A stretch of DNA of 64,000 nt from Ephydatia muelleri (Eukaryota; Porifera; Demospongiae; Spongillida; Spongillidae): assembly GCA_013339895.1 (NCBI GenBank), contig JABACO010000007.1, positions 2,472,829-2,536,828 on the forward strand, given 5' to 3'. Numbering within the stretch: the stretch's first letter is position 1; each line of letters begins with the position of its first letter. Under the pieces are notes generated by a model, which ran no database searches, was not told the origin of the DNA, and saw only the letters and a list, made by a program, of their open reading frames with translations. Below, piece after piece: positions 62,988 through 64,000 of this stretch. A program made the translations under genes and the position numbers.

Positions 62988-64000
62988 AAAGGGAAAAAGT
63001 GTTGTCTCCATGGAAACACTGTGATCTGTGGCATGTATAACTGTTGTGATCTGGTTATGTGTGCCATGGGCTGTGCGGCAGAATCCAGCAAAACAAAATG
63101 TGCTATGTTATTAAAATGTTTATTTAGAAATGGTTTTTCTCTTGAATGAGTAGGAAGGGTGTACACGCTGGTATATAGAGGTGGATATGGAGTCAGGAAC
63201 AGTGAATTCTGCCTCATTTATTTGCTATAGCTTATCCTATATACTGGCAGAGTTAGGTGAGTCCTAAATGTGAGGTTGAAAACCATGCCTACCACTTTCC
63301 CTTAATAGTGCCAGTGAACGGGTGGCCACCTCTTTCAGCTGATCATGTTTAAGAGTTATATGGGGGTGACAATTCTAGCATCAAATGTTATGTACCATGA
63401 AAGGCACAAACACCTACCTTTGACAGCTGTGATCTAAAGTGCATCGGATCTTCGAAAGCTACTTTTTCTCTAACCAGAAATAAAACTATGTTAGCGCACT
63501 ATTGGAAACAAACACTGCTGATTTCCATGCCATTCTACTGTGTATCCCAATATTCGAAATTGACTGCATGCTTCCTACATCCATCTGTGAAGGCCTAAGA
63601 TTTATTGAAGGACATAATTAAATAGAAAAACCATTTTATACCTCCAATGGTATAATATAGTTTAAGCCATCAATCATAATGCTACAGAATCTCGTAACAA
63701 AACAGTTATTCTAATCTTTCATAAACGTGATGTTACCATGCGCCATGCATGTTATGCTCTAATCAATTTGATTTATAGTAAGCAAATATAAATTCAGTAT
63801 AGAACAGCGTTTCAATGCGGACGATAAACAATATGCACAAACGTTACGAGTGTTTCAGATATCAGCATGCCATTTTCCCTTGAAAAGGTTTTCTCCTCGA
63901 ATACGTTAGGACAATCCAATCACGCATGGCAAAAGGTGCATATTAAATCAGCACCTCTCCATGACAGGAAACCTCACATGGGCCACATCACTGCTTCCAC
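62988..64000. other. No gene seen
   Basis: 3' flank of the plus-strand receptor. Short ORFs have no recognisable motif. An AT-rich region extends to the window edge. Confidence 0.5.

Overview
The window looks like nuclear DNA of an early-branching invertebrate, most probably a demosponge. It has short introns with GT-AG borders, very short gaps between host genes, Ig/FN3 receptors with ITIM-like tails, a repeat protein of a style I associate with sponges, and heavy Penelope-like, Merlin and MITE content. No database search was run, so the taxon is inferred. Two 1000-N assembly gaps (32371-33370 and 57768-58767) cut into genes, so distances across them are nominal.

Layout. 1-3.1 kb: an endogenous parvovirus-like block with an intact NS1-type replication protein and convergent minus-strand ORFs. 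3.5-5.0 kb: a broken RYQED-repeat gene and a broken copy of an unnamed helical gene family ('family X'). 5.0-21.8 kb: a graveyard of nested Penelope-like retroelements (PLEs) with a 3.4-3.8 kb segmental duplication, a RecQ-like helicase fragment, another transposon fragment and a hammerhead-like motif. 22.0-25.4 kb: a 796-bp near-perfect palindrome, an astacin protease gene and a second copy of family X. 25.9-27.0 kb: a complete-looking Merlin DNA transposon inside a CA repeat.

28-41 kb is a compact housekeeping cluster: a CDK1/2-type kinase (minus) head-to-head with the checkpoint clamp subunit HUS1 (plus), then a chondroitin-synthase-like GT31 glycosyltransferase (minus) and mitochondrial ribosomal protein L45 (minus). 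L45 starts 104 bp from the divergent start of a large gene with a C-terminal MYND finger. 41-51.7 kb holds two tandem paralogues of that gene; their first exons are diverged but their MYND exons are almost identical. Introns across 28-51 kb are full of minisatellites and CA/TG tracts.

51.7-64 kb: a MITE, then two transmembrane receptor genes in opposite orientation around the second gap. The minus gene has an FN3-like exon, a TM exon and a tail with a consensus ITIM. The plus gene has one Ig exon, three FN3-like exons, a TM exon and a tail with duplicated tyrosine motifs. Exon phases are internally consistent in both, so they are probably real cell-surface signalling receptors. The gene models here come from reading splice sites and phases by eye and need transcript support.
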